A DNA stretch of 64,000 nucleotides from Paenibacillus aestuarii. GTDB taxonomy: Bacteria > Bacillota > Bacilli > Paenibacillales > NBRC-103111. Under the pieces are notes generated by a model, which was given only the letters and a program-made list of their open reading frames with translations, ran no database searches and was not told the DNA's origin. Made by a program: the position numbers and the translations under genes. Below are positions 17,264-27,589 of this stretch, piece after piece. The stretch lies in NCBI RefSeq assembly GCF_027789125.1, contig NZ_JAQFVF010000022.1:1-64000 (forward strand), written 5' to 3'. Numbering within the stretch: position 1 is the first letter of the stretch; each line of letters opens with the position of its first letter.

Positions 17264-18022
17264 ATGTTAGCCAAAAGAATTATCCCTTGCCTGGACGTCA
17301 AGGACGGACGGGTCGTCAAGGGTGTCAATTTCGTCAACTTGCGCGATGCCGGTGACCCTGTGGAGCTGGCAGCCATTTATGATAAAGAGGGCGCTGATGA
17401 GCTCGTATTCCTTGATATTTCGGCCTCTGTTGAAGGCCGTGCGACAATGGTGGAGGTCGTCCGGCAAACGGCGGGCGAGATCACGATTCCTTTTACAGTC
17501 GGCGGCGGGATCTCTAGCGTGGACGACATGAAGCGTCTGCTGCGGGCCGGAGCCGATAAGATTGGCATTAATACGGCGGCGGTTCGCAATCCGCAGCTGG
17601 TCTCTGACGGAGCCCGCAAGTTCGGCTCACAGTGTGTGGTTGTCGCCATCGACGCGAAGTTTAACCCTGAGTGGGGCGAGTGGGAAGTGTTCACGCACGG
17701 CGGACGCAATGCCACTGGCATCAAGACGCTGGAGTGGGCGAAGCGGATGGAAGAGTTGGGCGCAGGCGAGATTCTGCTGACCAGCATGGATGCCGACGGC
17801 ACGAAGGATGGCTTCGATGTGAAGCTGACGCGGGCGGTCTCCGAGCTGCTCACGATCCCGGTCATTGCCTCGGGCGGAGCGGGCCGCGCCGATCATTTCT
17901 ACGATGTATTCACCGAAGGTAAAGCGGATGCGGGCCTGGCGGCCACGATTTTTCACTATAAAGAATTAACAATTCAAGGGGTTAAGGACGACCTCAAAAG
18001 CAAGGGAGTTGAAATCCGATGA
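17264..18022 (+). CDS. hisF: Imidazole glycerol phosphate synthase, cyclase subunit
   Basis: 252-residue (beta-alpha)8 barrel, partner of HisH, closing the imidazole ring and releasing [21 protein letters not shown] carries the first catalytic Asp; others are [28 protein letters not shown] with the second Asp, and [13 protein letters not shown]. The ATG at 17264 has GGAGGTG upstream and matches relatives; an open start at 17213 would add 17 atypical residues. Overlaps hisI by four bases. Confidence 0.97.
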   Translation: MLAKRIIPCLDVKDGRVVKGVNFVNLRDAGDPVELAAIYDKEGADELVFLDISASVEGRATMVEVVRQTAGEITIPFTVGGGISSVDDMKRLLRAGADKIGINTAAVRNPQLVSDGARKFGSQCVVVAIDAKFNPEWGEWEVFTHGGRNATGIKTLEWAKRMEELGAGEILLTSMDADGTKDGFDVKLTRAVSELLTIPVIASGGAGRADHFYDVFTEGKADAGLAATIFHYKELTIQGVKDDLKSKGVEIR

Positions 18023-18681
18023 CTTTCGCATTCGATACGATTAAATATGACGCACAAGGGCTTGTGCCTGCGATTGTGCAAGATGCGGTTAGTAAAGAAG
18101 TGTTGATGCTGGCGTACATGAACAGCGAATCGCTGCAGCGGACGATTCTGACTGGCGACACCTGGTTCTGGAGCCGTTCACGCGGCGAGCTGTGGAACAA
18201 AGGCGCAACTTCCGGCCACACGCAAAAAGTAAAAGCGCTGCGCTACGATTGCGATGCCGATACGCTGCTGGTGCTCGTGGAGCAAACAGGGCCTGCATGC
18301 CATAATGGCACTTACACTTGCTTTACGGGGAATATTCCGGTAGCCGCGGTCGAGGGTGCCTCAGTGCCTGCTGCAGCGGTGGCAGGGGACCGTTTTGCAA
18401 TCCTGTCCGAGCTGGAAGCTGTCATCGCTTCACGCGATGCGGAGCGTCCTGAAGGCGCCTATACGACTTACCTGTTCGAAAAAGGTGTCGATAAGATTTT
18501 GAAGAAAGTCGGGGAAGAGACGGCAGAAGTAATTATTGCTGCGAAAAACAAAGATAATGACGAGCTCCGTTACGAAGCAAGCGACCTTATCTTCCACCTC
18601 ATGGTGCTTCTGCGCAACAGCAAGCTGCCGTTGGATGATATTATGAAGGAACTCGCGAACCGGCATGTAAAAAAACAATAA
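18019..18681 (+). CDS. hisI: Bifunctional PR-AMP cyclohydrolase / PR-ATP pyrophosphatase
   Basis: 220-residue fusion. The N-terminal HisI domain (~1-115) has [29 protein letters not shown] and the zinc cysteines of [10 protein letters not shown] and [12 protein letters not shown]. The C-terminal HisE domain (~130-220) has [23 protein letters not shown] and the metal-binding E-x-x-E/D pattern of the MazG-like fold. Together they carry out steps 2 and 3 of the pathway. Coupled to hisF by ATGA. Confidence 0.97.
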   Translation: MTFAFDTIKYDAQGLVPAIVQDAVSKEVLMLAYMNSESLQRTILTGDTWFWSRSRGELWNKGATSGHTQKVKALRYDCDADTLLVLVEQTGPACHNGTYTCFTGNIPVAAVEGASVPAAAVAGDRFAILSELEAVIASRDAERPEGAYTTYLFEKGVDKILKKVGEETAEVIIAAKNKDNDELRYEASDLIFHLMVLLRNSKLPLDDIMKELANRHVKKQ

Positions 18682-18703
18682 TCAGACCTGGAGTGATACA
18701 ACG

Positions 18704-19510
18704 ATGTTGATTGATTATCATACACATCATGTACGCTGCGGTCACGCCTCCGGGGAACTGGAGGCATACGTCAAACGCGGCATTGAGATCGGGCTTACGC
18801 AACTGGGGCTGTCCGATCATATGCCGCTTTTGCATGTGGACCCGCAGACGTATTGGCCCGAGATGGCCATGCCGATGGAAGAGCTTCCTCGCTATGTGGA
18901 AGAATGCCTTTATCTGAAGGAGAAGTACAAAGACCAGATCGATATCCGTGTCGGCTTGGAAGGTGACTATATCGAGGGTTATGAGGCGCAAATCAAGCAA
19001 ATTGTCGACGCTTACCCATGGGATTATGTAATCGGCTCCGTCCATTTCTTGGGTGAATGGGATATCTCCGATTTCAGACAGGTGGCCGGTTGGGAAGGTA
19101 AGGATATTTATGCCGTATATACGCAATACTACGAAGCAGTGAAGAAAGCGGTGCGCACGGGCTTCTATGATTATATCGGCCATATCGATGTGATCAAACG
19201 TTTTGGCTTTAAGCCCGACCGCGATCCATGGGAGCTGGAAAAGGAAGCGTTGGACACCGTCAAAGCTTATGGGCTTGCCATCGAATTGAATGCGTCCGGT
19301 CTGCGGATGCCATGTGAAGAAATGTTCCCGAGCCGCCGCATGCTCGAATATTGCCATAAGGTGGGAATTCCACTGACAATCGGCTCCGATGCCCACCAGC
19401 CGGAACGGCTATCCCAATATTTGGACGAGGCCCGCAACCTCTTGAAAATGATCGGATTTAACGAAATAGCCACATTTTCCGCGAGAAAACGACATCTTGT
19501 TACTTTTTAA
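18704..19510 (+). CDS. hisK: Histidinol-phosphatase, PHP family
   Basis: 268-residue polymerase-and-histidinol-phosphatase domain enzyme. Metal-binding motifs are DYHTHHVRCGHASG at the N terminus, GLEGDYI, IGSVHFL, and the closing IGSDAHQPERL. Dephosphorylates histidinol phosphate, the step not covered by the monofunctional HisB. With it the operon encodes every his enzyme except the HisC aminotransferase, which is absent here. Called hisJ or hisK in different Bacillales. Confidence 0.9.
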   Translation: MLIDYHTHHVRCGHASGELEAYVKRGIEIGLTQLGLSDHMPLLHVDPQTYWPEMAMPMEELPRYVEECLYLKEKYKDQIDIRVGLEGDYIEGYEAQIKQIVDAYPWDYVIGSVHFLGEWDISDFRQVAGWEGKDIYAVYTQYYEAVKKAVRTGFYDYIGHIDVIKRFGFKPDRDPWELEKEALDTVKAYGLAIELNASGLRMPCEEMFPSRRMLEYCHKVGIPLTIGSDAHQPERLSQYLDEARNLLKMIGFNEIATFSARKRHLVTF

Positions 19511-19581
19511 ATTCGACACCTATCATGTATAATGAATAGGTCAGATCATCAATTCATAATCCTCGGAGGTAACCGTTAATC

Positions 19582-20532
19582 ATGTATAGCGACAATGTTA
19601 AAATATTTTCCGGATCTTCGAATCCGAAGCTCGCGGAACGTATTTGTAAAGAACTCGGCCAGCCGCTTGGACAAATCAAATTATCCCGTTTTAAGAGCGG
19701 AGAAATCTACTGCCTCTACGAAGAAACGATTCGTAACTGTGACGTATTCCTGGTACAAACGTTCTCTCATCCGATCAATGAGCATATGATGGAGCTTTTG
19801 GTAATGATGGATGCGGCGAAGAGAGCATCGGCTAGAACAATCAACCTTGTCATTCCTTACTACGGTTACTCCCGTCAAGAGCGTAAAGCTGCTCCGCGTG
19901 AGCCAATTTCCGCGAAATTAGTGTCCGACCTATTTAGCGCTGCGGGTGCGCATCGTGTTGTCACGATTGACTTGCATGCCCCTGCCATCCAAGGTTTCTT
20001 TAATATTCCTGTGGATCATCTGACAGCATTGGATCTGATCAGTGATTGCATTAAGAAGAAAAACCTGCCGGATCCGATTATCGTATCCCCTGACGCAGGA
20101 CGCGCTACAACAGCTGAGAAAATGGCCAACATTCTCGATGCGCCTTTCGCTATGATGATCAAGAAGCGCCCAGCCCATAATGAAGCCGTTATCACGCACG
20201 TGATTGGTGATGTTGCCGGCCGTACGCCGATTATTATCGAGGACTTAATTGATACAGGTACGACGATTGTTAATGTTGTCGAAGGACTTAAAGAGAGAGG
20301 CGCGAACGACGTGTACATCTGCGCGACGCACCCTGTGTTCTCCGGTCCTGCGCTGCAGCGCTTGGATCACCCGAACATCAAGGAAGTGATCATCACGGAT
20401 TCGATCGCGATTCCAGAAGATCACTCCGAAAAGTTCCGAGTGCTTTCCGTAGCTCCGCTGCTTTCGGATGCGATCCGAATTATTAATGACGGCGGATCCT
20501 TGTCCTCGCTATTCAAATACGGCGGCGTATAA
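19582..20532 (+). CDS. prs: Ribose-phosphate pyrophosphokinase (PRPP synthetase)
   Basis: 316-residue class I PRPP synthetase. Family segments are FSGSSNPKLAERI, GEIYCLYEETIRNCDVFLVQ, PYYGYSRQERKA (ATP loop), TIDLHAPAIQGFFNIPVDHL and the PRPP loop EDLIDTGTT. Several positions depart from the canonical enzyme (DLHA-GQ-IQGFF and DDMIDTAGT are usual), so this looks like the second Prs paralogue common in Paenibacillaceae rather than the gcaD-linked housekeeping copy. PRPP is the HisG substrate, which makes the location downstream of the his genes meaningful. It has its own GGAGGTAACC ribosome site and a possible TATAAT box at 19528-19533. Confidence 0.92.
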   Translation: MYSDNVKIFSGSSNPKLAERICKELGQPLGQIKLSRFKSGEIYCLYEETIRNCDVFLVQTFSHPINEHMMELLVMMDAAKRASARTINLVIPYYGYSRQERKAAPREPISAKLVSDLFSAAGAHRVVTIDLHAPAIQGFFNIPVDHLTALDLISDCIKKKNLPDPIIVSPDAGRATTAEKMANILDAPFAMMIKKRPAHNEAVITHVIGDVAGRTPIIIEDLIDTGTTIVNVVEGLKERGANDVYICATHPVFSGPALQRLDHPNIKEVIITDSIAIPEDHSEKFRVLSVAPLLSDAIRIINDGGSLSSLFKYGGV

Positions 20533-20583
20533 GGAATAATTGTTATTCTAAAATGTGGCAACGTATACCTTCGGATAAAGTTT

Positions 20584-20611
20584 TTGGCTTCGGGGCGATC
20601 TATGCTATAAT
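20584..20611 (+). promoter_or_regulatory. SigmaA-type promoter for the TPR protein gene
   Basis: TTGGCT, a 16-base spacer and a perfect TATAAT, 38 bases before the start codon. Confidence 0.6.
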
Positions 20612-20648
20612 TTGATCATAACCAACAACGCCGGAGGTGTCTTGCTAT

Positions 20649-22385
20649 ATGGAAAAGATTAAGCGCGTGTCCCCAACTACTAAACCGAAAGTCATTTCAC
20701 TGAACATGGATGCCGCCTTCTTTTTCGAGAGAGCGGTTCAATCCCTGGATCGGTTTCACTATGATAAGGCATTGAAATATTTCCGGCGCGCAGCGGAGTT
20801 CGAACAGGATAACCCTGTCAACCATTGCAATCTTGCGGGAGTGCTCTCCGAGATGGGCAATTACGAAGAATCCAACCGGATATTGCAGCAAATTCTGGAT
20901 GACATCGATCCGACGATGACGGAATGCTACTTTTATATGGCGAATAACTATGCCAACATGGAGAATTATGAGTCGGCGGAACAATCGTTAGTTCGCTACT
21001 TGGAGAATGACCCTACCGGCCAGTTCATGGACGAGGCCGAAGAAATGATGGATATGCTCAGCTATGAGCTCGAACGCCCGGCCCCTCTCACTAGCATTAA
21101 GAGTCGAGAAGGGCTCTTCGAGCATGATAAAGCGCGTGCTCTGCTGGAAGAAGGCAAGTTCGCCGAAGCTGTGCGGCAATTGGAGAAAATCGCCAAGAAA
21201 CATCCCGATTTCACTGCGGCGCGCAATAATCTGGCCCTGGCGTACTACTATATGGGCCGATTCGAGAAAGCGCTCGAAACCGTTCAAGGCGTGCTGGAGA
21301 TTGATCCGGGCAACTTGCATGCGCTGTGCAACCTGGCTATTTTTCACCAGCATTTCGGCAACAAAGAGGAGCTGGCAGAGCTGATTCAGCTGCTGCGCAA
21401 AACGTTCCCGTACCAGCACGATCATGTGTTTAAGCTAGCTACAACAATGGGGATACTAGGCGAGCATGAGAAGGCTTACCATCTGTTCAAGCGTCTGCTC
21501 AAAGCCGGCGAAGGCACAGAGGATCCTTGCCTGTACCATTATGCGGCCGTCGCGGCCTGCCATATTGGCCGTTACGCGGAAGCGTACCGGCAGTGGAAGC
21601 AAGTCGAGAAGTTGGATCCGGGTGCGGACATCTCTAAGTTCTATCTCGAGCAGCTGCGCAATCGCGAAACGAGCGATACGGCGCCGACCTGGAGCTACCA
21701 CTACCACCTGCCATTCGAAGAGCAGTTCCGTGTGCTGGAGAAGTCGGCGCAGGGCATTCCAGAGCAAATGAAGAAAGATCCGCTTGTGCGTTCGTCCTTC
21801 TTCTGGGCGCTGCGCCATGGCGATATCGAGACGAAGCTGCAGGTCATTCAAGCTTTCGGCTTGATTGCGGACAATGAAGTCAGAGACGCGCTGCAGGACT
21901 TTATCTTGGAACGGAAGGAAGACGACTACTTGAAGAAAGTCGCGATCTTCGTCCTTCGTTCCATGGGCGTTCGCGATCCGCTGCCCGCTGTTATCGAGAA
22001 TGAGGAGATCATGGTGGAAGCATCGCCGTATTCGCCGCAATTGCCAGTATGGGATGCCAGATGGCAGCATGTGATGGAGACAGCTTTGTCACATATGCAT
22101 AAGCGATACGATATGATCCAGCAGTATGATTTGGAAATTCTGTGGGTCGAGTTCCTGACCAAGATGTACCCGAACGTGCCCAAAATTCAGAAGTCGGAAG
22201 GCTGGGCGGCTGCACTGGAGTATTTGATTGCCAAGATGCATCGGCGCGCCATTTCGTATCAGGAGGTTTCGGCTCGTTACGGTGTGACCGTATCGACGAT
22301 TAGCCGCAATGTGAAGCTGATCGATGAAGCCTGCGGTTTGCGTGAGAAGATGGAAGCGATCTTCCCTAAATTTACTAGTATATGA
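20649..22385 (+). CDS. yvcD: TPR-repeat protein, YvcD-like, with C-terminal helix-turn-helix
   Basis: 578-residue soluble protein. Tetratricopeptide repeats fill roughly residues 15-335; examples are ALKYFRRAAEFEQDNPVNHCNLAGVL and ALETVQGVLEIDPGNLHALCNLA. A helical middle region follows. The last ~65 residues contain an HTH-like segment, SYQEVSARYGVTVSTISRN, so the protein may bind nucleic acid as well as protein partners. It lies directly before trxB, as yvcD does in Bacillus subtilis. GGAGGTG precedes the ATG at 20649 by nine bases; an open ATG a few codons earlier overlaps that site. Function unknown. Confidence 0.8.
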   Translation: MEKIKRVSPTTKPKVISLNMDAAFFFERAVQSLDRFHYDKALKYFRRAAEFEQDNPVNHCNLAGVLSEMGNYEESNRILQQILDDIDPTMTECYFYMANNYANMENYESAEQSLVRYLENDPTGQFMDEAEEMMDMLSYELERPAPLTSIKSREGLFEHDKARALLEEGKFAEAVRQLEKIAKKHPDFTAARNNLALAYYYMGRFEKALETVQGVLEIDPGNLHALCNLAIFHQHFGNKEELAELIQLLRKTFPYQHDHVFKLATTMGILGEHEKAYHLFKRLLKAGEGTEDPCLYHYAAVAACHIGRYAEAYRQWKQVEKLDPGADISKFYLEQLRNRETSDTAPTWSYHYHLPFEEQFRVLEKSAQGIPEQMKKDPLVRSSFFWALRHGDIETKLQVIQAFGLIADNEVRDALQDFILERKEDDYLKKVAIFVLRSMGVRDPLPAVIENEEIMVEASPYSPQLPVWDARWQHVMETALSHMHKRYDMIQQYDLEILWVEFLTKMYPNVPKIQKSEGWAAALEYLIAKMHRRAISYQEVSARYGVTVSTISRNVKLIDEACGLREKMEAIFPKFTSI

Positions 22386-22459
22386 TATCGGCCGGGCCCT
22401 TTCTCTTCGGAAAGGCCCTGCTTTCATACATAAAATGAACCACTCAGGAGGGAAACCAT

Positions 22460-23407
22460 ATGTATAAAACAGTCGTAGTAGGAACAGGGCCATCCGGTTT
22501 GACCGCGGCCATCTATCTGGCACGTGCCAACTTGAGCCCGCTCGTAATCGAAGGTCCGGAACCAGGCGGCCAATTGACCACGACCACCGAAGTTGAGAAC
22601 TTTCCAGGGTTTCCTGAAGGCATTATGGGCCCTGAATTAATGGAAAATATGCGCAAGCAAGCAGAACGCTTCGGCGCGGAATTCAAAACCGGCTGGGTCA
22701 ACTCCGTCGAGCTGACAGAGCGCCCGTTCAAGCTGCAAGTTGAAGGCCTCGGCGAGATCGAGACCGAAACTCTGATCATCTCTACAGGCGCTTCCGCTAA
22801 GCTGCTCGGCATTGGCAACGAGAAAGAGAATATCGGACGCGGTGTCAGCACATGTGCAACTTGCGACGGATTCTTCTTCCGCGGCAAAAAAATTATCGTC
22901 ATTGGCGGTGGCGACTCAGCGATGGAAGAAGCCAACTTCTTGACGCGCTTCGCATCGGAAGTTCGCCTGGTTCATCGCCGTGATGAGCTCCGCGCTTCCA
23001 AAATCATGCAAGACCGCGCCCGGGGCAACGAGAAAGTGAAATGGGCGCTGAACAATACGCCGCTTGAAGTTATCTCCGGCGATAGAGGCGTGACTGGCCT
23101 TAAGGTGAAAAACAACACGACCGGCGAAGAAGAGATCATTGAGACTGACGGTATCTTCGTGGCGATCGGCCATACGCCGAATACGAAGTTCCTCGGCGGT
23201 CAGATCCAAACTGACGAGCATGGATATATCGTGGTGAAGCCAGGTACGACAGAAACGAACATTCCCGGCGTATTTGCTTGCGGTGATGTGCAGGATACCA
23301 AATACCGCCAAGCGATTACAGCTGCGGGAAGCGGATGTGCCGCTGCCTTGGAATGCGAGAAGTTCCTTGAAGGACATATGGTGCACGATTGGAGCCAGAC
23401 TGTTTAA
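22460..23407 (+). CDS. trxB: Thioredoxin reductase
   Basis: 315-residue NADPH-dependent flavoprotein that reduces thioredoxin. FAD motif VGTGPSGLTAAIYLARA at the N terminus, active-site disulfide CATC in STCATCDGFFF, NADPH motif IGGGDSAMEEA, and the C-terminal FAD segment GVFACGDVQDTKYRQA. Strong GGAGGG ribosome site. Ends in a hairpin before the glucokinase promoter. Confidence 0.97.
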   Translation: MYKTVVVGTGPSGLTAAIYLARANLSPLVIEGPEPGGQLTTTTEVENFPGFPEGIMGPELMENMRKQAERFGAEFKTGWVNSVELTERPFKLQVEGLGEIETETLIISTGASAKLLGIGNEKENIGRGVSTCATCDGFFFRGKKIIVIGGGDSAMEEANFLTRFASEVRLVHRRDELRASKIMQDRARGNEKVKWALNNTPLEVISGDRGVTGLKVKNNTTGEEEIIETDGIFVAIGHTPNTKFLGGQIQTDEHGYIVVKPGTTETNIPGVFACGDVQDTKYRQAITAAGSGCAAALECEKFLEGHMVHDWSQTV

Positions 23408-23431
23408 TTTCGACACCTTGTATAACTGCCG

Positions 23432-23463
23432 AACGTGGAGGGCTATGCTTTCCACGTTTTCTC
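23432..23463 (+). terminator. Terminator hairpin after trxB
   Basis: AACGTGGA and TCCACGTT form an 8-bp stem with a 13-base loop, followed by a short, imperfect T run. Confidence 0.6.
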
Positions 23464-23488
23464 ATTGTTGTAGACGTTTAGTTGCTCC

Positions 23489-23517
23489 TTGACCTGTATA
23501 CAACCTTGACTTATAGT
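23489..23517 (+). promoter_or_regulatory. SigmaA promoter of glcK
   Basis: TTGACC, a 17-base spacer and TATAGT, 57 bases before the glcK start codon. Confidence 0.7.
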
Positions 23518-23574
23518 TGGAACAGGAGCATTTGCCCGAAAATTATCAAGATTATTCGTAGAGGTGACCTTGCA

Positions 23575-24522
23575 ATGTCAAATCAAATTTATATCGGTGT
23601 GGATTTAGGCGGTACCAATATTAAGGTTGGTATTTGCGACGAGCAGGGTAAGCTGCTCCAGACATTTGAGGGACCTACAGGTACAGAACTTGGCGCTGAA
23701 GCCGTGCTTGAACGCATCGCGCAGTATGTGCGTCAGATTGTCGAAGATTCTCCGTTCGAGTGGGAGCAAGTGGCTGGCATCGGTGCTGGGCTAGCAGGAT
23801 TCATGGATATTCCTGAAGGTTTCGTCAAATTCTCTCCAAATTTGCTATGGCATAACGTCCCTGCGAAGAAAACGCTGGAAGCGCTCCTCGGCAAAACCGT
23901 TAAAATCGATAACGATGCTAACGTTGCTGCACTGGGCGAGGCTTGGGCGGGAGCTGGAGCGGGTATTCCCAATGTCGTTTGCTATACACTAGGAACAGGT
24001 GTTGGCGGCGGTATCATCATTAACGGCAAAATTTATCAAGGTTCAACCGGTATGGCCGGTGAACTTGGACATATGTCAATCGTTCCGGATATCGAAGCGA
24101 TCAATTGCAACTGCGGTCAATTAGGCTGCCTTGAGACGGTTTCTTCAGCCACAGGCATCGTGCGAATGGCCAAAGAGGCTGTAGAACGCGGAGAGCATAC
24201 GTCCCTGGCTTTGCATGAGAAAATTGAAGCCAAACATGTGTTCGATGCAGCGAAATCGGGCGATGAGGTTGCTCTCCGTATCGTAAACCGCGCTGCGTAT
24301 TACCTCGGACGTTCCATGGCTACCCTAGCTGTGATTGTCAATCCGAAGCGTTTCATCATTGGCGGCGGTGTATCAAAGGCGGGAGAAATCCTGTTTGGTC
24401 CAATTCGAGAAACATTTAAGAAATACACACCGGAGGCAGCAGCAGAAGGTGTTGAAATTGTTCCTGCTACGCTGGGTAATGACGCAGGTGTCGTGGGTGC
24501 AGCCGGTCTGAACTTACGCTAA
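23575..24522 (+). CDS. glcK: ROK family glucokinase
   Basis: 315 residues. N-terminal phosphate-binding motif GVDLGGTNIKVGI, substrate loop GHMSIVPD, the ROK zinc motif CNCGQLGCLE and a second ATP segment IIGGGVSKAGEI. Phosphorylates glucose to glucose-6-phosphate, feeding the glycolytic operon encoded at 32146-38081. The ATG at 23575 has GAGGTGA upstream; an earlier in-frame start would add a tail unlike any ROK protein. It carries its own promoter. Insertion of glcK between trxB and rapZ differs from Bacillus subtilis. Confidence 0.94.
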   Translation: MSNQIYIGVDLGGTNIKVGICDEQGKLLQTFEGPTGTELGAEAVLERIAQYVRQIVEDSPFEWEQVAGIGAGLAGFMDIPEGFVKFSPNLLWHNVPAKKTLEALLGKTVKIDNDANVAALGEAWAGAGAGIPNVVCYTLGTGVGGGIIINGKIYQGSTGMAGELGHMSIVPDIEAINCNCGQLGCLETVSSATGIVRMAKEAVERGEHTSLALHEKIEAKHVFDAAKSGDEVALRIVNRAAYYLGRSMATLAVIVNPKRFIIGGGVSKAGEILFGPIRETFKKYTPEAAAEGVEIVPATLGNDAGVVGAAGLNLR

Positions 24523-24603
24523 CCGTCCAGGTTGAAGTACGTGCAGGGACCGGGCCTGACAGCCCGATAGCCTGGCACACGCATGCAAAGGAAGGTGCAA
24601 ACG

Positions 24604-25491
24604 ATGGAAGAAATCCACCCTTTAGCGAAGCTTGTCATAATCACAGGAATGTCGGGTGCCGGGAAGACAATCGCGGTACAGAGTCTTGAGGATCTCGGAT
24701 TTTTCTGTGTAGATAATTTGCCGCCAGTGCTCATCCCTAAGTTTGCCGAGCTGATCGAGCAGTCGATGGGCAAAATCGGCAAAGTCGCCTTGGTCATAGA
24801 CTTGCGGGGGCGTGAATTTTTTACGGCACTTCAGGAATCGCTTCGGGACATCAAAGAGAACTATACGCTTACGTATGAGATCCTCTTCTTGGATGCAACG
24901 GATGCCGCCCTCGTTCAGCGATACAAAGAGAGTCGTCGCCGGCATCCGCTAGCACCCAACGGCGTGCCGCTGGAAGGCATCGGTCTGGAGCGCAAGCTGC
25001 TGGAGGAGCTCAAAGGCTTGGCTACACAAGTCATTGATACAAGCACATTGAAGCCTGCGCAGCTCAAGGAACGAATTATTTCCCGCTTTACCAATTTAGA
25101 GTCCAACCGCATATCTATAAATGTAATCTCCTTTGGATTTAAATATGGCGTGCCGATTGACGCTGACTTGATCTTCGATGTGCGCTTCTTGCCGAACCCG
25201 CACTACGTCGATCAGCTGCGGCCGTTAACGGGCCAGGATCCGGATGTGTACGATTACGTCATGAAGTGGACCGAGACGCAAGAGTTCCTCACGAAGCTGC
25301 TGGATATGCTGAACTTTCTTATGCCGCAATACAAGAAGGAAGGCAAGAGCCAGGTCGTGGTAGGCATCGGCTGTACGGGCGGCAAGCACCGGTCGGTGGC
25401 GATTACGGAATACCTTGGCAAGGCGCTGGGGAACAGTGAGACGGCTGCGGTACGTGTAAGCCATCGGGACTCGGAGCGGGATCGCGGATAG
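24604..25491 (+). CDS. rapZ: RNase adapter/nucleotide-binding protein RapZ (YvcJ)
   Basis: 295 residues, equal to Bacillus subtilis YvcJ. Walker [13 protein letters not shown] at the N terminus, Walker-B-like [11 protein letters not shown], and the C-terminal RapZ signature [14 protein letters not shown]. In Escherichia coli RapZ guides glmZ small RNA to RNase E; in Bacillus YvcJ hydrolyses GTP and affects competence, so the molecular role in this group is less clear. The ATG at 24604 has AAGGAAGGTG; an ATG at 24583 precedes it but contains that site. Confidence 0.94.
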   Translation: MEEIHPLAKLVIITGMSGAGKTIAVQSLEDLGFFCVDNLPPVLIPKFAELIEQSMGKIGKVALVIDLRGREFFTALQESLRDIKENYTLTYEILFLDATDAALVQRYKESRRRHPLAPNGVPLEGIGLERKLLEELKGLATQVIDTSTLKPAQLKERIISRFTNLESNRISINVISFGFKYGVPIDADLIFDVRFLPNPHYVDQLRPLTGQDPDVYDYVMKWTETQEFLTKLLDMLNFLMPQYKKEGKSQVVVGIGCTGGKHRSVAITEYLGKALGNSETAAVRVSHRDSERDRG

Positions 25492-25522
25492 ATAGTAACA
25501 CGATGAAGAGGGGGAAAGACAG

Positions 25523-26506
25523 ATGGATCATGATAACTTGCAGCGTACCCCTCGCATTGTCGTGATCGGCGGTGGTACGGGGCTCTCCGTCATGCTCAGA
25601 GGCTTGAAGGAGAAGCCGGTCGACATCACGGCGATCGTAACCGTAGCGGACGATGGCGGAAGCTCGGGCATTCTCCGAAACGAGATGCAGATGCCGCCGC
25701 CTGGGGATATTCGCAACGTGCTGACGGCGCTTGCTGATGTCGAGCCGCTGCTTTCAATGATTTTACAATACAGGTTTCAAGCGGGAACGGGATTAGCCGG
25801 GCATAGTCTGGGAAATCTAATTTTGGCAGCCTTAACCGATATTACTGGCGACTTTGTGACTGCGGTGCAGGAGATGAACCGTGTCTTTGCGGTGAAAGGC
25901 AGAGTCCTGCCTGCCTCGAGTCACGCCATCGTGCTGAAAGCGGAAATGGAAGACGGGACCCTGGTGACAGGCGAGTCCAAGATTCCGCTGGCTGAAGGCA
26001 GGATCAAGCGCGTGTACATTGAACCTGCGAACGTCACGCCGCTGGCCGAAGCCGTCCATGCCATACGCGAGGCGGATGCGATTTTGTGCGGACCAGGGAG
26101 CTTATACACCAGCTTGCTGCCGAATTTACTTGTTCCGCAAGTCGCACAAGAGATCATGAAGTCCGAAGCAGTGAAGATTTTTATTTGTAATGTGATGACA
26201 CAGCCCGGAGAAACAGATGACTATTCGGTCAGCGATCATTTGGACGCAATCTATGACCACTTGGGCCATCATTTATTCGATTATGTTATCGTGAACAACG
26301 GTGAAATACCTCCCCAAGTCCAAGCTAAATATGCGGAACAAGGTTCAAAAGCTGTGCATTTGGATTTGGATGAAGTAACGAAGCGGGGATATCAGGTCAT
26401 CGCCGACCGGCTGGTGTTGTTCCGAACTTACTTGCGGCACGATGCGGAGAAGCTGAGTGACCATATTTATCAGCTCGTGAGTAGCTGGTTGTTAAGGAAG
26501 AGGTGA
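25523..26506 (+). CDS. yvcK: Gluconeogenesis factor YvcK (CofD-like)
   Basis: 327 residues of the YvcK/CofD-like fold. It starts with [16 protein letters not shown] and [11 protein letters not shown] and contains [10 protein letters not shown], the UDP-GlcNAc-binding region and [17 protein letters not shown]. Required for growth on gluconeogenic carbon and normal cell shape in Bacillus. Part of the conserved rapZ-yvcK-whiA trio; the stop region overlaps the whiA leader. Confidence 0.95.
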   Translation: MDHDNLQRTPRIVVIGGGTGLSVMLRGLKEKPVDITAIVTVADDGGSSGILRNEMQMPPPGDIRNVLTALADVEPLLSMILQYRFQAGTGLAGHSLGNLILAALTDITGDFVTAVQEMNRVFAVKGRVLPASSHAIVLKAEMEDGTLVTGESKIPLAEGRIKRVYIEPANVTPLAEAVHAIREADAILCGPGSLYTSLLPNLLVPQVAQEIMKSEAVKIFICNVMTQPGETDDYSVSDHLDAIYDHLGHHLFDYVIVNNGEIPPQVQAKYAEQGSKAVHLDLDEVTKRGYQVIADRLVLFRTYLRHDAEKLSDHIYQLVSSWLLRKR

Positions 26507-26511
26507 GACCC

Positions 26512-27441
26512 TTGTCCTTTGCGGCACAAACGAAAAAAGAATTAACGCTGATCGAAACGGACGCTTGCTGCGAGAAGGCGGAGCTGTCCGCCCTCATCCG
26601 GATGAATGGTGCTGTTCAGCTGTCGAACGGTCGGGTCATTCTTGACATATCCACCGAGAATGCAGCTATAGCGCGAAGAATATATACGCTTATCAAGAAA
26701 ACGTATAAATTGCATACCGAATTGCTGGTGCGTAAAAAAATGCGTTTGAAGAAGAATAATGTATATATCGTTCGGGTTCCAGGGCAGGTACAGGAGCTGC
26801 TGAGCGATTTGAGAATCGTTTCCGAAGGCTTTATGTTTACGGAAGGGATTGAGAAGGAGATCGTTCGCGGCAGCTGCTGTAAACGCGCCTATTTGCGCGG
26901 CGCTTTTATGGCCGGGGGGTCGGTGAATAATCCGGAAGGTTCTTCGTACCATTTGGAAATCGCTTCCATCTATGAGGAGCATTGCCGTGCGCTGACGCAG
27001 CTTGCGAATAAGTTCGATCTGAATGCGCGGTTCATCGAGCGGAAGAAAGGCTTCGTGTTCTACATCAAGGAAGGTGAGAAGATCATCGAATTCCTGAGCC
27101 TGATCGGCGCTCATCAGGCGCTGCTCCGCTTCGAAGATGTCCGGATTATGAAGGATATGCGCAATTCGGTGAATCGCATTGTGAACTGCGAGACGGCAAA
27201 TCTGAACAAGACGATCGGCGCGGCGGTGAGACAGATCGATAACATTCGTCTGCTGCAGCGGGAGGTCGGTTTGGAGAGCCTGCCGGAGAAACTCAGGGAA
27301 GTTGCCGAGATTAGGCTTCAGCATCCGGATATGAACCTCAAGGAAGTCGGCGACATGCTCAAAGGCAACGTTAGTAAATCCGGCGTTAATCATCGACTTC
27401 GAAAAATTGATGAATTAGCCGAAAAACTGCGAAATTCTTGA
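26512..27441 (+). CDS. whiA: Sporulation/division regulator WhiA
   Basis: 309 residues. Two N-terminal domains of the LAGLIDADG homing-endonuclease fold that have lost nuclease function ([32 protein letters not shown]), then a C-terminal HTH with ADMN-like [13 protein letters not shown] and the closing [19 protein letters not shown] at 26512 gives the family start [11 protein letters not shown] and has GAGGTGA five to six bases upstream; a GTG at 26503 is inside that site. Affects chromosome segregation and cell division in Bacillus and sporulation genes in Streptomyces. Confidence 0.95.
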   Translation: MSFAAQTKKELTLIETDACCEKAELSALIRMNGAVQLSNGRVILDISTENAAIARRIYTLIKKTYKLHTELLVRKKMRLKKNNVYIVRVPGQVQELLSDLRIVSEGFMFTEGIEKEIVRGSCCKRAYLRGAFMAGGSVNNPEGSSYHLEIASIYEEHCRALTQLANKFDLNARFIERKKGFVFYIKEGEKIIEFLSLIGAHQALLRFEDVRIMKDMRNSVNRIVNCETANLNKTIGAAVRQIDNIRLLQREVGLESLPEKLREVAEIRLQHPDMNLKEVGDMLKGNVSKSGVNHRLRKIDELAEKLRNS

Positions 27442-27508
27442 GTTTGGCAGCATTCGAACCAGCCATACGCAAGTTTTTCTCATTTTACTAGTGTACTTGA
27501 GGGAATAA

Positions 27509-27517
27509 TGGTATAAT
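27509..27517 (+). promoter_or_regulatory. Extended -10 promoter before the HPr-family gene
   Basis: TGGTATAAT, an extended -10 element with no good -35 box 17 bases upstream. It is 73 bases before the start codon. Confidence 0.5.
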
Positions 27518-27589
27518 GTTAAAACATAGGATTTTATGCACTGTTATCAGTAGTAGCTTCTATAAGCTCGAGTAGGGGGAATTAGTTCC

